The position numbers were made by a program, and so were the translations under genes. A stretch of 64,000 nucleotides of DNA, taken from Scandinavium hiltneri (GTDB taxonomy: Bacteria > Pseudomonadota > Gammaproteobacteria > Enterobacterales > Enterobacteriaceae). Below, piece after piece: positions 50,362 through 59,599 of this stretch (positions are counted from its first letter, which is position 1; every line of letters starts with the position of its first letter). The stretch lies in NCBI RefSeq assembly GCF_024764835.1, contig NZ_JALIGE010000076.1:124001-188000 (forward strand), read 5' to 3'. The notes under the pieces were generated by a model. It did not search any database. It was not told where the DNA came from and saw only the letters and a list, made by a program, of their open reading frames with translations.

Positions 50362-51173
50362 GACTTAATCGACTGCTCACAAAGTGGGGCCAAAAATTCG
50401 AACAGCTCGCGTGAAAGATAGCGAGCCTCAGCATACTGATTCACAGGAACGACGGGCATCAGCGCATTACAAATAAGGACTTCATCCGCCTTACGCACAG
50501 CGTCTTCTCTTGCAGTGATTTCGACAACGCGAAAACGACTTTGTGCCAACCGGGCAAGACAATGCTGGCGCATGATGCCGTTGACGCCAGCATGGTCGAG
50601 ACGCGGCGTAAACACAGTGTCACCTGCCCGCCAGAACAAATTAGCCGCACAGCATTCCGTAACCCACCCTTCACTGTCAAGAACCAGCGCTTCATCGGCG
50701 TTCGTCTGTTCAAGATGCGTGCGGATCAACACCTGCTCAAGGCGGTTAAGATGTTTAAGGCCAGCCAGCGTGACGTTCCGCCCGAGACGCACGGGGCTGA
50801 GCGATAGCGTGATCCCCTGCTGTTGCCAACCAGGATAATGTGCCGGTGCCGGGGAAACGGAAAGAATGCGGGTCGGAGCCTGACAGGCCGCAGGACTGTA
50901 CCCTCGCCCACCACTCCCACGGGTAATGATGACTTTCAGCACGCCGTTGATGTGAGATTTCGCCAGAGACAGCATTTCCTGGCCGAGCGTTGCCCAGTCG
51001 GAAAACGGGATCATCAACGCGCGGCAGGTATCCTGCAATCGCTGTAGGTGCTGGTCAAAAAATGTGGGAATACCGTTTTGGATCCGGGTCGTGGTAAAGC
51101 AGCCGTCACCAAACTGGACGCTGCGATCGTTGGCCGGGAGTGAGTCCTGTTCCACACCATTAATCAAGAACAT
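50358..51173 (-). CDS. pabC: Aminodeoxychorismate lyase
   Basis: PLP enzyme making p-aminobenzoate for folate. 271 residues, class IV aminotransferase fold. Catalytic Lys in AGLKHLNRLEQVL (near 159), and SEGWVTECCAANLFW. The gap of 113 bases to fabF contains the fabF terminator, so some read-through or an internal promoter is needed for pabC. Confidence 0.95.
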   Translation of the reverse strand: MFLINGVEQDSLPANDRSVQFGDGCFTTTRIQNGIPTFFDQHLQRLQDTCRALMIPFSDWATLGQEMLSLAKSHINGVLKVIITRGSGGRGYSPAACQAPTRILSVSPAPAHYPGWQQQGITLSLSPVRLGRNVTLAGLKHLNRLEQVLIRTHLEQTNADEALVLDSEGWVTECCAANLFWRAGDTVFTPRLDHAGVNGIMRQHCLARLAQSRFRVVEITAREDAVRKADEVLICNALMPVVPVNQYAEARYLSRELFEFLAPLCEQSIKS

Positions 51174-51238
51174 AGCGGCTCCTTATCAGTGGCCCGTTAG
51201 TCTGGCAGGGGGAACGCGGGATCTCAAGAGAAGAAACC

Positions 51239-51268
51239 TTAAAGAAAAGGCCTGCGATGCAGGCCTTT
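51239..51268 (-). terminator. fabF terminator
   Basis: On the minus strand AAAGGCCTGC-ATC-GCAGGCCTTT followed by TCTTT, 18 bases after the fabF stop. Confidence 0.88.
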
Positions 51269-51286
51269 ATCAGTGCAAACGGATAA

Positions 51287-52528
51287 TCAAACCTTTTTAA
51301 AGATAAGCGATCCGTTGGTGCCGCCAAAGCCGAAGGAGTTACACAAGGTGTACTCCATACCGCTGACCTGACGCGCTTCGTGCGGGACGAAGTCAAGGTC
51401 ACAACCGTCTTCCGGGTTATCCAGGTTGATGGTTGGCGGAACAGCCTGATCGCGCAGGGCCAGAATCGAATAGATCGATTCAACCGCGCCCGCTGCACCA
51501 AGCAGGTGACCGGTCATGGATTTGGTAGAACTCACCATGATACGGCTGGCGGCATCGCCAAACACGGATTTCACTGCCTGCGCTTCGGCGATATCGCCTG
51601 CTGGGGTGGAAGTACCGTGTGCGTTGACGTAGCCAATCTGGCCAGGTTCGAGGCCTGCATCGCGGATGGCGTTAACCATTGCGAGTGCTGCGCCTGCACC
51701 GTTTTCCGGCGGTGACGTCATGTGGTAGGCATCGCTGCTCATACCAAAACCGACGATTTCTGCGTAAATTTTCGCGCCGCGTTTTTTCGCGTGTTCGTAC
51801 TCTTCGAGCATGATGATACCGGCGCCGTCACCGAGCACGAAACCATCACGGTCTTTATCCCACGGACGGCTTGCCGCCTGCGGGTTGTCATTGCGGGTCG
51901 ACAGCGCGCGCGCTGCACCGAAACCGCCAACACCCAGAGGTGTGCTCGCTTTTTCAGCACCACCCGCCAGCATGGCATCAGCATCGTTATAGGCAATCAT
52001 TCGTGCCGCATGACCGATGTTATGTACACCTGAGGTGCACGCCGTGGCGATGGAAATGCTTGGACCGCGGAGGCCGAACATGATGGTCAGATGACCGGCC
52101 ACCATATTAACAATTGTGGACGGTACGAAGAAGGGGCTGATTTTACGTGGGCCGCCTTTCACCAATGAACTGTGGTTTTCTTCGATTAAGCCGAGTCCGC
52201 CGATGCCGGAGCCGATAGCAGCACCGATACGCGAGGCGTTCTCTTCCGTCACTTCAAGGCCAGAATCCTGCATGGCCTGTACGCCAGCGACAATTCCATA
52301 TTGAATAAAGGCATCCATCTTGCGCTGTTCTTTGCGCGAGATAATGTCTTCACAGTTAAAATCCTTTACTAAGCCAGCAAATTTCGTTGCATAGGCGGTA
52401 GTATCGAAATGGTCGATTAGGCTGATGCCGCTCTGACCGGCAAGAAGAGCTTTCCAGGTGGACTCTACGGTATTGCCGACAGGAGACAACATGCCAAGTC
52501 CGGTCACAACTACACGACGCTTAGACAC
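51287..52528 (-). CDS. fabF: 3-oxoacyl-ACP synthase II
   Basis: Elongating condensing enzyme of type II fatty-acid synthesis, needed for the thermal shift to cis-vaccenate. 413 residues. Catalytic Cys in TACTSGVHNIG, His in NAHGTSTPAGD and His in STKSMTGHLLGAAG. Confidence 0.98.
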   Translation of the reverse strand: MSKRRVVVTGLGMLSPVGNTVESTWKALLAGQSGISLIDHFDTTAYATKFAGLVKDFNCEDIISRKEQRKMDAFIQYGIVAGVQAMQDSGLEVTEENASRIGAAIGSGIGGLGLIEENHSSLVKGGPRKISPFFVPSTIVNMVAGHLTIMFGLRGPSISIATACTSGVHNIGHAARMIAYNDADAMLAGGAEKASTPLGVGGFGAARALSTRNDNPQAASRPWDKDRDGFVLGDGAGIIMLEEYEHAKKRGAKIYAEIVGFGMSSDAYHMTSPPENGAGAALAMVNAIRDAGLEPGQIGYVNAHGTSTPAGDIAEAQAVKSVFGDAASRIMVSSTKSMTGHLLGAAGAVESIYSILALRDQAVPPTINLDNPEDGCDLDFVPHEARQVSGMEYTLCNSFGFGGTNGSLIFKKV

Positions 52529-52616
52529 GCTTGTCCTCCAGGGAGGGATAAAAAAGAGAGATGTGGGACAAAAAGATAAAACTCAGGCGGTCGAATGACC
52601 GCCTGGAGATGTTCAC

Positions 52617-52853
52617 TTACGCCTGGTGACCGTTGATGTAATCAATGGCAGCCTGAACGGTGGTGATTTTCTCAGCTTCTTCGTCCGGAATCTCAGTATC
52701 AAACTCTTCTTCCAGAGCCATTACCAGCTCAACGGTGTCAAGAGAATCAGCGCCCAGGTCTTCAACGAAGGAAGCATTGTTGGTAACTTCTTCCTGCTTA
52801 ACGCCCAGCTGTTCGCCGATAATTTTCTTAACGCGTTCTTCGATAGTGCTCAT
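52617..52853 (-). CDS. acpP: Acyl carrier protein
   Basis: 78 residues, practically identical to E. coli ACP. Phosphopantetheine Ser in [15 protein letters not shown] (residue 37 counting Met). Strong own promoter upstream allows its high expression relative to the rest of the fab cluster. Confidence 0.98.
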
Positions 52854-52898
52854 ACTCTTAAATTTCCTATCAAAACTCGCTTTCGCGATGGTTTTCGT

Positions 52899-52926
52899 AG
52901 TGTATAAAATGTTGAAAAATTTGCAA
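52899..52926 (-). promoter_or_regulatory. acpP promoter
   Basis: On the minus strand TTGCAA (52926-52921), a 16-base spacer, then TACACT (52904-52899), with start about 40 bases before the acpP ATG. The sequence matches the mapped E. coli acpP promoter. Confidence 0.78.
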
Positions 52927-53010
52927 CTAAATCCCGGCAGGTCATACCACGATTTTACGCTATTTTGAGGGTGTTTGCCCTAATAACGCAAATCATTTTG
53001 CACCTAATAT

Positions 53011-53046
53011 TGCTCAGAAGCGCACAGACTGCGCGGATCCTGAGCA
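53011..53046. other. Hairpin between fabG and acpP
   Basis: TGCTCAG with CTGAGCA (7 bp) encloses GCGCA with TGCGC. A stable two-part stem 18 bases after the fabG stop with no T-run. Possibly an RNA 3'-end stabiliser or processing site separating fabG from acpP transcripts. Confidence 0.5.
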
Positions 53047-53063
53047 TTTTGTGCAAACTACGG

Positions 53064-53798
53064 TCAGACCATGTACATTCCGCCGTTGACGTGCAGGGTT
53101 TCACCAGAGATGTAACCCGCTTCGTCAGAAGCTAAGAATGCAACCGCACTCGCGATTTCTTTTGCATCGCCAAGGCGACCCGCTGGAACTTGCGCCAGAA
53201 TACCCGCACGCTGATCATCAGAAAGCGCACGCGTCATGTCCGTTTCAATGAAGCCCGGAGCAACAACGTTCACAGTAATACCGCGAGACGCAACTTCACG
53301 CGCCAGCGATTTACTGAAACCAATCAAACCCGCTTTCGCCGCAGCGTAGTTGGCCTGACCAGCATTTCCCATGGTACCGACCACAGAACCGATAGTGATA
53401 ATACGACCATGACGCTTTTTCATCATAGCGCGCATTACCGCTTTTGACAGACGGAAAACTGATGACAGGTTGGTTTCGAGAATGTCGTTCCACTCATCAT
53501 CTTTCATTCGCATTAACAGGTTATCGCGAGTGATCCCGGCATTATTAACCAGAATATCTACTTCGCCAAATTCTGCGCGAATATTTCCCAGAACAGATTC
53601 GATAGATGCCGGGTCGGTCACATTCAACATCAGACCTTTACCGTTTGCACCTAAATAATCGCTGATGGCCTGAGCACCGCTTTCGCTAGTGGCAGTACCG
53701 ATAACTTTCGCGCCACGGGCAACGAGTGTTTCAGCGATAGCGCGGCCAATGCCGCGGCTTGCACCGGTAACCAGTGCAACTTTTCCTTCAAAACTCAT
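53064..53798 (-). CDS. fabG: 3-oxoacyl-ACP reductase
   Basis: NADPH-dependent reductase of the fatty-acid cycle. 244 residues. Rossmann TGASRGIGRAI, NNAG motif, catalytic Ser in ITIGSVVGTMG and YAAAK (Tyr, Lys). ATG 53798 (MSFEGKVALV) matches E. coli; a 10-codon extension is spurious. Confidence 0.98.
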   Translation of the reverse strand: MSFEGKVALVTGASRGIGRAIAETLVARGAKVIGTATSESGAQAISDYLGANGKGLMLNVTDPASIESVLGNIRAEFGEVDILVNNAGITRDNLLMRMKDDEWNDILETNLSSVFRLSKAVMRAMMKKRHGRIITIGSVVGTMGNAGQANYAAAKAGLIGFSKSLAREVASRGITVNVVAPGFIETDMTRALSDDQRAGILAQVPAGRLGDAKEIASAVAFLASDEAGYISGETLHVNGGMYMV

Positions 53799-53817
53799 GG
53801 TTTTGCTCTTCCTCTTC

Positions 53818-54747
53818 TTATTGCTCAAGCGCCGCTGACATCGCCGCCGGCTCGTTAATGACCGAGGCAGTCAGGGTGTCAACAATACGTTTCGTCAGGC
53901 CGGTGAGGACTTTACCCGGGCCGACTTCATACAGGTGTTCTGTGCCCTGGGATGCCATAAACTCAACAGTTTTGGTCCACTGTACTGGGCTATAAAGCTG
54001 ACGCACCAGCGCATCACGAATTGCATCTGCGTTAGTTTCGCACTTCACATCCACGTTATTGATAACGGGAATTTGCGGTGCATTGAAGGTGATGTTCGCC
54101 AGTTCTGCAGCCAGTTTCTCTGCTGCAGGCTTCATCAGCGCACAATGAGACGGGACGCTGACCGGCAGCGGCAGTGCGCGTTTTGCGCCCGCAGCTTTAC
54201 ACGCGGCACCGGCACGTTCAACGGCCTCTTTATGGCCCGCGATAACCACCTGGCCCGGTGAGTTAAAGTTCACTGGGGAGACAACCTGCCCTTCAGCAGA
54301 CTCTTCGCAGGCTTTAGCGATAGACGCATCGTCCAGGCCGATAATGGCAGACATGCCACCGGTGCCCGCAGGGACAGCTTCCTGCATGAATTTGCCACGC
54401 AGTTCAACCAGACGTACAGCATCAGCGAAGCTAATCACGCCCGCACACACCAGCGCAGAGTATTCACCGAGGCTATGACCGGCCATCAGCGCTGGCGTTT
54501 TGCCGCCCTGCTGCTGCCAGACACGGTACAGTGCAACAGACGCGGTCAACAGCGCTGGCTGAGTCTGCCAGGTTTTGTTCAGTTCTTCTGCCGGACCCTG
54601 TTGGGTCAATGCCCACAGATCATAGCCCAGCACCACAGAAGCTTCCGCGAATGTTTCTACGATAATCGGATAGGTTGCAGCCAGTTCAGCCAACATGCCT
54701 ACGGTCTGAGAGCCCTGTCCCGGGAACACAAATGCAAATTGCGTCAT
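53818..54747 (-). CDS. fabD: Malonyl-CoA:ACP transacylase
   Basis: Loads malonate onto ACP. 309 residues. Nucleophile Ser in AGHSLGEYSALV (near 92), His in VPSHCALMKPA (near 201) and the FPGQGSQ N-terminal motif. Confidence 0.98.
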   Translation of the reverse strand: MTQFAFVFPGQGSQTVGMLAELAATYPIIVETFAEASVVLGYDLWALTQQGPAEELNKTWQTQPALLTASVALYRVWQQQGGKTPALMAGHSLGEYSALVCAGVISFADAVRLVELRGKFMQEAVPAGTGGMSAIIGLDDASIAKACEESAEGQVVSPVNFNSPGQVVIAGHKEAVERAGAACKAAGAKRALPLPVSVPSHCALMKPAAEKLAAELANITFNAPQIPVINNVDVKCETNADAIRDALVRQLYSPVQWTKTVEFMASQGTEHLYEVGPGKVLTGLTKRIVDTLTASVINEPAAMSAALEQ

Positions 54748-54761
54748 CTTATAATCCTTAA

Positions 54762-55715
54762 TTAGAAACGAACCAGCGCGGAACCCCAGGTGAAACCACC
54801 ACCGAAGGCTTCAAGCAGCACCAGTTGACCGGCCTTGATGCGACCGTCACGCACTGCTTCATCCAGCGCGCACGGCACGGAGGCCGCAGAGGTATTGCCA
54901 TGGCGGTCGAGGGTTACCACGACGTTGTCCATCGACATGCCGAGCTTCTTCGCTGTCGCGCTGATAATGCGCAGGTTGGCCTGGTGTGGCACCAGCCAGT
55001 CCAGCTCAGAACGATCCAGATTATTAGCCGCCAGCGTTTCTTCAACGATGTTAGCCAACTCTTTCACCGCCACTTTGAACACTTCATTCCCTGCCATTGT
55101 CAGGTGAATGGCGTTTTCCGGATGAACACGATCGGCGTTCGGCAAGGTGAGCAACTCACCGTATTTGCCATCAGCGTGCAGATGTGTGGAGATGATGCCC
55201 GGCTGTTCAGATGCGCCTAACACCACGGCACCCGCGCCATCGCCAAAAATAATGATTGTGCCGCGATCGGTAGGATCGCAGGTACGGGCCAGAACATCTG
55301 CGCCAATCACCAGTGCATTTTTAACCGCACCGGATTTAACGTACAGATCGGCCACGCTCAGCGCGTAAGTGAAACCGGCACAGGCCGCAGCCACGTCAAA
55401 CGCCGGGCAGCCTTTAATGCCCAGCATTGACTGGATCTGGCACGCCGCGCTTGGGAAAGCGTGGGTCGACGAGGTGGTTGCCACCACGATCAGGCCGATT
55501 TGCTCAGCATCAATGTTAGCCATTTCCAGGGCGCGCCTGGCGGCTTCGAAGCCCATTGTTGCTACGGATTCATCTGGCGCGGCAATACGACGCTCACGGA
55601 TACCTGTGCGTGTGACAATCCACTCGTCAGACGTATCTACCATTTTTTCCAGGTCGGCGTTCGTACGCACTTGTTCAGGCAGATAGCTGCCGGTACCTAT
55701 AATCTTCGTATACAT
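54762..55715 (-). CDS. fabH: 3-oxoacyl-ACP synthase III
   Basis: Initiates fatty-acid synthesis by condensing acetyl-CoA with malonyl-ACP. 317 residues. Catalytic Cys in AAACAGFTYAL, His in LVPHQANLRI and Asn in RHGNTSAASV. Six bases after plsX. Confidence 0.98.
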   Translation of the reverse strand: MYTKIIGTGSYLPEQVRTNADLEKMVDTSDEWIVTRTGIRERRIAAPDESVATMGFEAARRALEMANIDAEQIGLIVVATTSSTHAFPSAACQIQSMLGIKGCPAFDVAAACAGFTYALSVADLYVKSGAVKNALVIGADVLARTCDPTDRGTIIIFGDGAGAVVLGASEQPGIISTHLHADGKYGELLTLPNADRVHPENAIHLTMAGNEVFKVAVKELANIVEETLAANNLDRSELDWLVPHQANLRIISATAKKLGMSMDNVVVTLDRHGNTSAASVPCALDEAVRDGRIKAGQLVLLEAFGGGFTWGSALVRF

Positions 55716-55721
55716 GTACGC

Positions 55722-56756
55722 TCAGTCTTTTGGTGGTAATACAGATTCGAGGCGAGCGGCGATCCGCTGTGGGACCTCACGCTGCACCGCCTGCACTGCC
55801 TGTTCAATCGCCACGCTAAACGCGCGCTGATTGGCTGCACCATGACTCTTAATCACCGTGCCGCGCAATCCTAACAGACAGGCGCCATTATACTGGTCGG
55901 GGTTGAGGTGACTGAATCGCCGCGAGAGGTTTTTTTGTAACCAATGCTTCAAAATTTTCAGCCACCACGGCCGCTTTTTACCTTCTCCCTGCGATTTCAG
56001 CAGAGAAAGAAACATTCTGACAACGCCTTCCATGGTTTTTAGTGTGACGTTGCCCGTAAAACCATCACAAACCAGCACATCCGTTTTGCCCGTCAATAAT
56101 TCGTTGGCTTCGAGATAACCAATATAGTTGATGGAAGACACCTTTTTTAGCATCGCCGACGCATCACGGATGCTGTCGTGGCCTTTGGTTTCTTCTTCTC
56201 CAATGTTGAGCAGTGCGACGCGCGGAGACGTAATGCCGAGGACTTCTTCAGCCATCACTGCGCCCATTACCGCAAACTGTACCAGCATCGTGCTGTCACA
56301 ATCGACGTTGGCGCCCAAATCAAGCACCACCGTTTTGCCCTTCTGCTGATGCGGCAGAACCGTCATCAGCGCGGGACGCTCAATTCCTTCAATCGGCTTG
56401 AGCAATAATTTGGCGAGCCCCATTAGCGCCCCGGTATTTCCGGCGCTCACGCAGGCCTGCGCGCGTCCTTCTTTAACAAGCTCCAGCGCAATGCGCATGG
56501 AACTGCCCCGGCTGTTGCGAATAGCATGTGCCGGACGTGCATCACTGGCAATAACTGACTGGGCAGGGATAATCTGCAGACGTGAACGTTGTTCGAAGTC
56601 AGCTTTGGCGAGTAATGGCGTAATGGCGTCGGTGTCACCGACAAGAAGAAGCGAGAGTTGTGGGTTAGCGTGCAGTGCCTGCAATGCTGCAGGCACCGTC
56701 ACGGAAGGGCCAAAATCGCCCCCCATGACATCCAACGCTAAGGTCAGACGTGTCAA
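55722..56756 (-). CDS. plsX: Phosphate acyltransferase PlsX
   Basis: Makes acyl-phosphate from acyl-ACP for phospholipid synthesis. 344 residues from a TTG start at 56756 (MTRLTLALDVMGGDFGPS), the E. coli choice. The frame also opens at GTG 56810, but that leader contains a CCCCGC/GCGGGG hairpin and is not conserved. The C-terminus (LESVLPPKD) is about a dozen residues shorter than E. coli PlsX, all in the variable tail. Confidence 0.93.
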   Translation of the reverse strand: MTRLTLALDVMGGDFGPSVTVPAALQALHANPQLSLLLVGDTDAITPLLAKADFEQRSRLQIIPAQSVIASDARPAHAIRNSRGSSMRIALELVKEGRAQACVSAGNTGALMGLAKLLLKPIEGIERPALMTVLPHQQKGKTVVLDLGANVDCDSTMLVQFAVMGAVMAEEVLGITSPRVALLNIGEEETKGHDSIRDASAMLKKVSSINYIGYLEANELLTGKTDVLVCDGFTGNVTLKTMEGVVRMFLSLLKSQGEGKKRPWWLKILKHWLQKNLSRRFSHLNPDQYNGACLLGLRGTVIKSHGAANQRAFSVAIEQAVQAVQREVPQRIAARLESVLPPKD

Positions 56757-56784
56757 GGTATCGTCGCCGCTCGGTTTGGTAAAT

Positions 56785-56800
56785 CCCCGCAGAAGCGGGG
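56785..56800 (-). other. Hairpin in the rpmF-plsX gap
   Basis: CCCCGC-AGAA-GCGGGG, 6-bp perfect GC stem 29 bases before the plsX TTG start. On the minus strand it is followed by ATTTACC, too few T for a strong terminator; it may attenuate or stabilise the rpmF/plsX message. Confidence 0.45.
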
Positions 56801-56835
56801 AAATCCTCACTAAGCTTCATCACGCTTTCGCGTGA

Positions 56836-57009
56836 TTACTTAGCGATAACCTTGCGACCGCGGTAGAAACCGTCGGCAGTGATGTGGTGACGCAGGTGTT
56901 TCTCACCAGAAGTCTTATCTACAGACAGGCTGGTAACTGCAGTCAGCGCGTCATGGGAACGACGCATGCCACGTTTGGAACGGGTTGGTTTATTCTGTTG
57001 TACGGCCAT
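56836..57009 (-). CDS. rpmF: Ribosomal protein L32
   Basis: 57-residue 50S protein bL32: MAVQQNKPTRSKRGMRRSHD, then ALTAVTSLSVDKTSGEKH and a C-terminus VIAK. GTAAGGTC precedes the ATG. Conserved yceD-rpmF-plsX-fab order links ribosome and membrane synthesis. Confidence 0.97.
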   Translation of the reverse strand: MAVQQNKPTRSKRGMRRSHDALTAVTSLSVDKTSGEKHLRHHITADGFYRGRKVIAK

Positions 57010-57025
57010 GGACCTTACTCCTCAA

Positions 57026-57547
57026 TTACTTACGCTTTAAGCTGGCTAATACGGCAAATGGATTTGGCTTTTGCGCATCTTCAGGCAATTCACCAAATAC
57101 CATGTCCGCGTCGGACACTTCACAGTGTTCAGAATCATGCACCGGAACTACAGGTAAGGAGAGAATGATTTCATCCTCAACCAAAGCCCGCAGGTCGATT
57201 TCACCGAATTCGTTAACCTCAATCGGCTCATACGCTTCCGGGAGTGCTTCAGCCTGTTCAACATTTTTGATCGGACTGAAACAATACGTTGTGTGAACGG
57301 CATGTGGGAACGGTTTCCCGCAGCGCTGGCATTCGAGAGTCACCGCAACCTTTGCATCACCTTTAATAACGGCGAGACGCTGGTTGTCGATGGCGAATGT
57401 CATATCGCATTCCACATCACTGTCCACACTGACCACAGACTCGGCAAGACGCTCCACCTGGTCCGGGGTGTAGACACCCTGGTAATCGAGGCGTTTTTGA
57501 GCGGTACGAACCGGATCAAGAGTCAGGGGTAATTTTACCTTTTGCAT
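57026..57547 (-). CDS. yceD: DUF177 protein YceD (23S rRNA accumulation protein)
   Basis: 173 residues. Contains a CxxC pair in VTLECQRCGKPFPH and the acidic region FGEIDLRALVEDEIILSLPV. Family linked to 23S rRNA accumulation and, in plants and bacteria, to ribosome assembly. 16 bases from rpmF, with which it is co-transcribed in E. coli. Confidence 0.94.
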   Translation of the reverse strand: MQKVKLPLTLDPVRTAQKRLDYQGVYTPDQVERLAESVVSVDSDVECDMTFAIDNQRLAVIKGDAKVAVTLECQRCGKPFPHAVHTTYCFSPIKNVEQAEALPEAYEPIEVNEFGEIDLRALVEDEIILSLPVVPVHDSEHCEVSDADMVFGELPEDAQKPNPFAVLASLKRK

Positions 57548-57588
57548 AGGGCGCGCATATTAACTTTGTAACGTCATAGAGTCAAAGA

Positions 57589-57612
57589 AAAAGGCACCCT
57601 CAAGCGCCTTTT
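57589..57612 (-). terminator. Terminator-like hairpin in the yceD leader
   Basis: On the minus strand AAAAGGC, 10-base loop, GCCTTTTTCTTT. It lies 42 bases upstream of the yceD start, so it would end a short leader RNA rather than an mRNA of a known gene. In E. coli the small RNA SraB maps to this yceF-yceD gap. Confidence 0.5.
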
Positions 57613-57688
57613 GCCAATTATTCGCACACATTGCGGCCTGTAGTTTAAAATGTCGCAATCCGAATCACCAGAGTCTATTTAAAAAATT

Positions 57689-58273
57689 ATGCTGCAACTT
57701 ATTCTTGCCTCTACTTCACCCTATCGCCGCGAGCTGCTTCAAAAGCTCGATGTGCCTTTTGAATGCGCCGCGCCTGAGGTCGATGAACTCCCCTTACCCG
57801 GAGAATCACCGCGCCAGTTGGTGCTTCGTCTGGCTCAGGCCAAAGTACAGGCCCTGGCGACTCGCTTCCCTGACCATCTGATTATCGGCTCCGATCAGGT
57901 TTGCGTGCTCGGCGGAAAAATCACCGGCAAACCGCACACCGAAGAAAATGCGCGTCTGCAACTGCGTGAAGCGAGTGGCCACGTCGTCACCTTCTATACC
58001 GGTCTTGCGGTCTATAACAGCGCTAAGGGCCATTTGCAGACCGAATGCGAGCCTTTCGATGTGCACTTCCGCCACCTGACCGACGCGGAGATCAACCGAT
58101 ACGTCCAAAAAGAGCAGCCGCTGAACTGTGCTGGCAGTTTTAAAAGTGAAGGACTGGGCATCACGCTGTTCGAGCGTCTCGAGGGACGCGACCCAAATAC
58201 GCTGATTGGCCTGCCGCTCATCGCGCTGTGCAAAATGCTCAGGCACGAGCAATTCAACCCGCTGCTGCGCTAA
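57689..58273 (+). CDS. yceF: Maf-like m7GTP pyrophosphatase YceF
   Basis: House-cleaning nucleotide pyrophosphatase preferring 7-methyl-GTP. 194 residues. LILASTSPYRRELL, catalytic Asp in IIGSDQVCVLGG and KPHTEENARLQL. Divergent from yceD. Confidence 0.95.
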   Translation: MLQLILASTSPYRRELLQKLDVPFECAAPEVDELPLPGESPRQLVLRLAQAKVQALATRFPDHLIIGSDQVCVLGGKITGKPHTEENARLQLREASGHVVTFYTGLAVYNSAKGHLQTECEPFDVHFRHLTDAEINRYVQKEQPLNCAGSFKSEGLGITLFERLEGRDPNTLIGLPLIALCKMLRHEQFNPLLR

Positions 58274-58280
58274 AACGCAA

Positions 58281-58304
58281 AACGCCCCTTTCAGGGCGTT
58301 TTTT
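58281..58304. terminator. Terminator between yceF and rluC
   Basis: AACGCCC, 6-base loop, GGGCGTT followed by TTTT on the plus strand, and AACGCAAAA-type A tract on the other side. Serves convergent yceF and probably rluC. Confidence 0.88.
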
Positions 58305-58322
58305 ATTCTTTCTTTTCTTTAA

Positions 58323-59276
58323 TTATTTCTGGCTGCGCAGCACTTGCAGGCAACGCTTGAGCTGGTTGTCCAACGGCGCTTCAATGCGCAACGTCTCGCC
58401 GGTACCCGGATGCGTGAACTTCAGCGCCGCGGCGTGCAGGAACAGACGATTCAAGCCCGTACCCGCCAACTGCTTGTCGAACTCACGATCGCCATAACGG
58501 TCGTCAAACGCAATCGGATGGCCCGCATGCAGCGTGTGCACACGAATCTGGTGCGTACGGCCGGTTATCGGGCTACAGCGCACCAGTGTCGCATGGGTAA
58601 AACGCTCTTCGACTTTAAAGCGCGTCTCCGACGGTTTGCCTTCGCTGTTCACGCGAACAATACGCTCGCCGCTCTGCAAAATATTTTTCAGCAATGGCGC
58701 CTGCACCACTTTCATGTGCGACTGCCACTGGCCGCGAACCAGGGCCAGATAATCTTTCTGCATCCCTTTTTCGCGTAGCTGTTCATGCAGGGAGCGCAGT
58801 GCGGAACGCTTCTTCGCCACCAGCAGCACGCCGGAGGTATCACGGTCGAGACGATGGACCAGTTCGAGGAATCGGGCTTCCGGACGTAGCGCGCGCAGAC
58901 CCTCGATAACCCCAAAGCTCAAACCGCTACCACCGTGAACCGCCGTACCCGACGGCTTGTTCAGCACCAGAATATGGTCGTCTTCATAAAGGATAACGTC
59001 AGCCAGAGCCGCCACTTTATTCAGGTGCGGCGATACAGCCTCTTCTTCACGCTCAGCGACGCGCACCGGCGGGATGCGAATTTCATCGCCCGCTTCCAGT
59101 TTGTATTCCGGCTTCACGCGCTTTTTATTCACGCGCACTTCGCCTTTACGCAGGATGCGGTAAATCATGCTTTTCGGCACGCCTTTCAGCTGGGTGCGCA
59201 AAAAGTTATCAATTCGTTGCCCTGCCTCATCATCGGCAATGGCTACCATTTTTACGGTCGGTGTCTCAGTTTTCAT
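58323..59276 (-). CDS. rluC: 23S rRNA pseudouridine(955/2504/2580) synthase
   Basis: 317 residues. N-terminal S4 RNA-binding domain (about 15-80, IDNFLRTQLKGVPKSMIYRI), then the catalytic HRLDRDTSGVLLVAKK motif with the Asp nucleophile and the C-terminal RTHQIRVHTLHAGHPIAFDD. Divergent from rne. Confidence 0.96.
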   Translation of the reverse strand: MKTETPTVKMVAIADDEAGQRIDNFLRTQLKGVPKSMIYRILRKGEVRVNKKRVKPEYKLEAGDEIRIPPVRVAEREEEAVSPHLNKVAALADVILYEDDHILVLNKPSGTAVHGGSGLSFGVIEGLRALRPEARFLELVHRLDRDTSGVLLVAKKRSALRSLHEQLREKGMQKDYLALVRGQWQSHMKVVQAPLLKNILQSGERIVRVNSEGKPSETRFKVEERFTHATLVRCSPITGRTHQIRVHTLHAGHPIAFDDRYGDREFDKQLAGTGLNRLFLHAAALKFTHPGTGETLRIEAPLDNQLKRCLQVLRSQK

Positions 59277-59599
59277 GGGGGGCGATTCTAAAGATGCAGT
59301 GGCATTCGCGCCACTCCTTTTTCTGTGCTTATATTAACTTCGCAACGGAGCTCATTTTTAATCTCACTTTGCGGATTGGTGGTTATTACAACAATCGGTT
59401 CGGTAAAGTGAAAAAACTGTGAGTAACCGGGTGATAAATGGTAAAAGTCATCTTGCTATAACAAGGTTAGCAGGGAATAATGATGCAGTTTTCCGTGTCG
59501 AATCTTGTTCAAGCAAGCATGTTAGCGGAATGACCAATTTTGTCTGAACGATCTTTTATGCAGCAATGGCGTAAGACGTATTTATCTTTCAGACAGTTA
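59277..59599. other. rluC-rne divergent promoter region
   Basis: 323 bases without a gene. It holds the rluC upstream region and, at 59450-59465, CTTGCTATAACAAGG, which includes a TATAAC -10 candidate for rne. Several promoters are known here in E. coli, but I cannot place them exactly. Confidence 0.4.
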
